From Ramazzottius varieornatus (lineage: Eukaryota > Tardigrada > Eutardigrada > Parachela > Ramazzottiidae): 64,000 nucleotides of DNA. This document shows, piece by piece, positions 61,440-64,000 of this stretch (positions within the stretch are counted from its first letter, which is position 1; every line of letters begins with the position of its first letter). The stretch spans positions 3,827,158 to 3,891,157 of the forward strand of contig BDGG01000003.1 in the NCBI GenBank assembly GCA_001949185.1, written 5' to 3'. A program made the position numbers and the translations under genes. The notes beneath the pieces were generated by a model. It searched no databases and was not told the DNA's origin. It saw nothing but the letters and a program-made list of their open reading frames with translations.

Positions 61440-63463
61440 TCCCCCGCGATAGTGAGACCTCATCGTCGAAATCTGCCAACACCCAGGTCGGGCTGCGCAC
61501 CAGAAGTCCAATGAGTTACGGAAGCCAATAATCAATCACTGGATGGGCGTAGGCTGAATTCCAACCGTTTTCCAGTGTACTATCTACTGAAACTTGTATT
61601 ACGTGCACAGTCGGGGATCTCGCCACGAAATTCAAAAACTCGAGCAAGACTGCGAACTGGTCTTTGACGACTTTTGTGCGGAAAGTGAATTCGCTGTGTA
61701 ATCTGATGTTTATATATTGCGAAAGAAGCGGCTGATGTTGGTACTTGTTAGGTCACTATGCATTGTCTTTCCACAAGGACCACAGCATTCTTGAGTTCGT
61801 GGTGGCGCCAGTGACCAGCTACGGAAATCATGATCAAGAACAACGCGCGCGTTGTCTCGATTTGTGTTGGCCGTCGGGCGCCACGAAGACCGCGTGCACG
61901 TGGATGATTCCCATGCATTCCATGAGAATTTAGACAGTTGTATGAATATTCATTGGAAAATAACAGCATGTGATGGTATCAGTGGCGTCAGTTTACGATC
62001 GCGACCCATTGCGATTTGTTGAACCAGAAATTAGGCTCACGATATGCAAATGCGGCTGATGAGCTGTTCGAACTAATAACGCAGATATTTATCCGCCTCG
62101 TATACGAACAAAAAAAATTGTTTTTCTGGGTGGTACCGACAGAACGATGATCAAAAGCTCCGATCTTCAGAATCAGCAGGAAGGCTCTTTAAAGCTGAAG
62201 GTGGGGTCGTATGCACAACCATTTGCTCCTTCAGGTGGCGCTTCGAATATGTTGCAAAGCTTGTTATCGAGAACAGCGCGCCAGCAGTTAGAGTTTTCCT
62301 CCTTTAATATTCTGGCATTCCGGTATCAATCTTGCACTTCAGGAACTGAACAGTCAACAGTGTGGAGCCTTTCTAGACTTGGCGTCCTCGTATAAAATGG
62401 CAAACCCTTCTGGGTGGTCATCTGCACAGTCATAGCGTGTGGCTGACCAACTCACAGGTGGCGCCCGATTACCGCAGGACTGAAGACGCCAGTGAAATTT
62501 TCTTGATCAGGTTCGCAGGTTTCTGCTGCCAGTAAATATGTCGTTCGCAAAGCCAGACGCATGAAATTCTGGCCGGATTTTGATCTGTTCGAATTGCCCA
62601 ACCAGGTACCATTCCCTCAGCATTCCTGTAGTCTACTGTACAGAGAGATGTGGTTGCCATAATACTGTATTGTATTATATTGGATCTGCTATAGAAACTT
62701 CGCGTTTGGTGGGGAACCTTTTTTATTAAAACAGGGTTTCGACCGAGCTCTCAGAACTTTACCGACCACTTCCGATCTAAGTAAGGCATACCAGTGGTGT
62801 AACAGAACTTTGTCACTTTCACCCGACTTTATGAAAAGTCCGACGAAAGGTGTTTTACATCGGGCGGAAATCAATTGAAGGTTGTGTGACATGTAGTGGC
62901 CATTAATTGGCACTTCGAAGCGATAACACAACATGGCGTACGTTGTATGCCTACGAAACTTCTTAAACTAATTTTAGTAATTTACGGTCGTCGTGATACA
63001 TCTTTGGTGTTGAATGGACGGAATATGGCGGAACGCGCGGCGCTGATCAAACTGGCCACTTGTTCTATCTTGCTGACGGCAGCTCGACATTGTTACGGTT
63101 TCCGCCCAAACGATAAACGTCAAAGCTGAATTGCGTTCGAACTCATTAGCAGAGTCCATTGATCTGCCAGTCATATCTCCTCATTTTATAGAGAAATTAC
63201 GCGTTTATTGCGAAGGTTCGGCGATCAATCGAGAAATTTTATCACACTAACGTGCTTTCGGACCAATATTTCCGTCGGAAAGTGCCAACTGACAAGTTAA
63301 TAGCAAGATTTCTAGTTTTTGCTCTTTCTCTCTTGTGACAAAGTTCGAGACCCATTTTAGAATTCGTAAATTCTACCGGCTTCTGAGTCAATGGTATCTG
63401 TACTTCATTGGGAAACTGCATTTTGAGATCACTCGAGAAACTTCCGGGTTTGGGATTAGATCG
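61440..63463. other. 2-kb intergenic region, no supported gene
   Basis: Divergent spacer between the chitin-binding gene and the Thr-rich secreted gene. Short open frames on both strands show no domain, signal peptide or splice pattern. GC drops relative to coding regions. Confidence 0.3.
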
Positions 63464-64000
63464 ATGTTACCTAACTCAGCTGGACTGAAAATGCTTTCGT
63501 GTGTTTTCGTGCTTGCCGTTGGTGGATTCATTAGAATGGTACAGGCAGGTAGGTTGACTCGTCGGAAACAAAACAGATTCGTCTCTGCGCATTTTGACCA
63601 ACCTCCTTTGTTGTTTGAAAGAAACGTTACCGTCGGATCCAGCTCATATGGACAATGCCTTTGAAATTCCTTTGTTGGGAAGCGAAACCCCCGAAGAGCG
63701 TCTGTCGCGTTTACAAATGATGCTTCAGCAGTTTCCAGACCCGATGGATGCGCTGCTCAAACTGGGCGAGCAGACCAAGAAATTCAATTCGGTCAACTTC
63801 CCACGGACGCCCTTCAAGCAACTTCCGCCCCAACTACTCCAACTCGCTAACAGTGTAAAGGCACTTACCACCGAAGGAACAACTTCTACCCTTTCCACCA
63901 CCACAACGTCCACTTCGACCACCATTACGATTCCACCTTCGACTTCCACTTTAACAACCACTACCACAACGACTACCACAACTCCGACGCTCTCGACAAC
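63464..64000 (+). CDS. Thr-rich (mucin-like) secreted protein, 5' part
   Basis: Exon 1 (63464-63548) encodes a signal peptide in MLPNSAGLKMLSCVFVLAVG and ends GCAG|GTAGGT; exon 2 starts at 63643 after GATCCAG and stays open to the window edge. The mature part begins with a folded-looking helical segment (ERLSRLQMMLQQFPDPMDAL) and then, from about 63880, becomes an almost pure Thr/Ser/Pro tract typical of mucin-type O-glycosylated linkers. The rest lies outside the window. Family not recognised; in ecdysozoans such tracts often link chitin-binding domains, but none is visible here. Confidence 0.6.

Overview
This is a eukaryotic, animal window. Its genes are split by many short GT..AG introns (about 45-100 bp), lie close together on both strands, and encode metazoan proteins: lamin, PRDM1/Blimp-1, Melted/VEPH1, TP53INP, MFAP1, a SAGA-type USP and an SGLT-type transporter. 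A chitin-binding cuticle-type protein, a BtpA-family protein and an AMT ammonium transporter point to a small ecdysozoan invertebrate. Intron size, gene density and roughly 45-47% GC would suit a tardigrade, but that is inference. Exon models were built by hand from splice signals, reading phase and family alignment. Codon phase closes across every junction in the well-supported models.

Layout: lamin 5' end (-, 1-780); LRR relic (~2.5-2.9 kb); METTL17 (-, 3.2-5.2 kb); an internally deleted Tigger/pogo-like element (6.1-7.5 kb); SGLT/SLC5 transporter (+, 7.6-10.8 kb); USP22-like deubiquitinase (-, 12.1-14.9 kb); degraded secreted-protein pseudogene (-, ~15.7-16.5 kb); Melted (+, 17.6-21.7 kb); SMC6 (-, 22.0-27.6 kb); two-exon orphan (+, 28.2-29.8 kb) with a foldback DNA element in its intron; orphan membrane protein (+, 30.5-31.8 kb); MFAP1 (+, 32.6-34.3 kb); OSGEP (-, 34.4-35.9 kb); PRDM1 (+, 37.7-40.3 kb); mitochondrial 3-ketoacyl-CoA thiolase ACAA2 (-, 40.7-45.9 kb) with a hAT transposon in intron 1; BtpA family (+, 46.2-47.9 kb); TP53INP (-, 48.6-49.8 kb); small secreted peptide (-, 51.8-52.6 kb); D-aspartate/D-amino-acid oxidase (-, 52.9-54.4 kb); AMT transporter (+, 55.0-58.8 kb); secreted chitin-binding protein (-, ~59.4-61.4 kb); 5' end of a Thr-rich secreted protein (+, 63.5 kb to the edge).

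The genes form no shared pathway. They are mostly housekeeping: genome maintenance, splicing, tRNA t6A formation, mitoribosome assembly, fatty-acid oxidation and transport, plus developmental regulators and cuticle or secreted proteins. Several pairs are divergent and probably share promoters (ACAA2/BtpA, oxidase/AMT, OSGEP/PRDM1, SMC6/orphan). Others are tail-to-tail (MFAP1/OSGEP with 94 bp between stops).

The most notable unlisted structure is a family of at least 11 MITE-like elements of about 110-135 bp. Their ~50-bp imperfect terminal inverted repeats end in a conserved AAGTGGCGCAC core. Ten lie inside introns, four of them in SMC6. The AMT gene also appears to use a rare AT-AC intron beginning ATAAGT.
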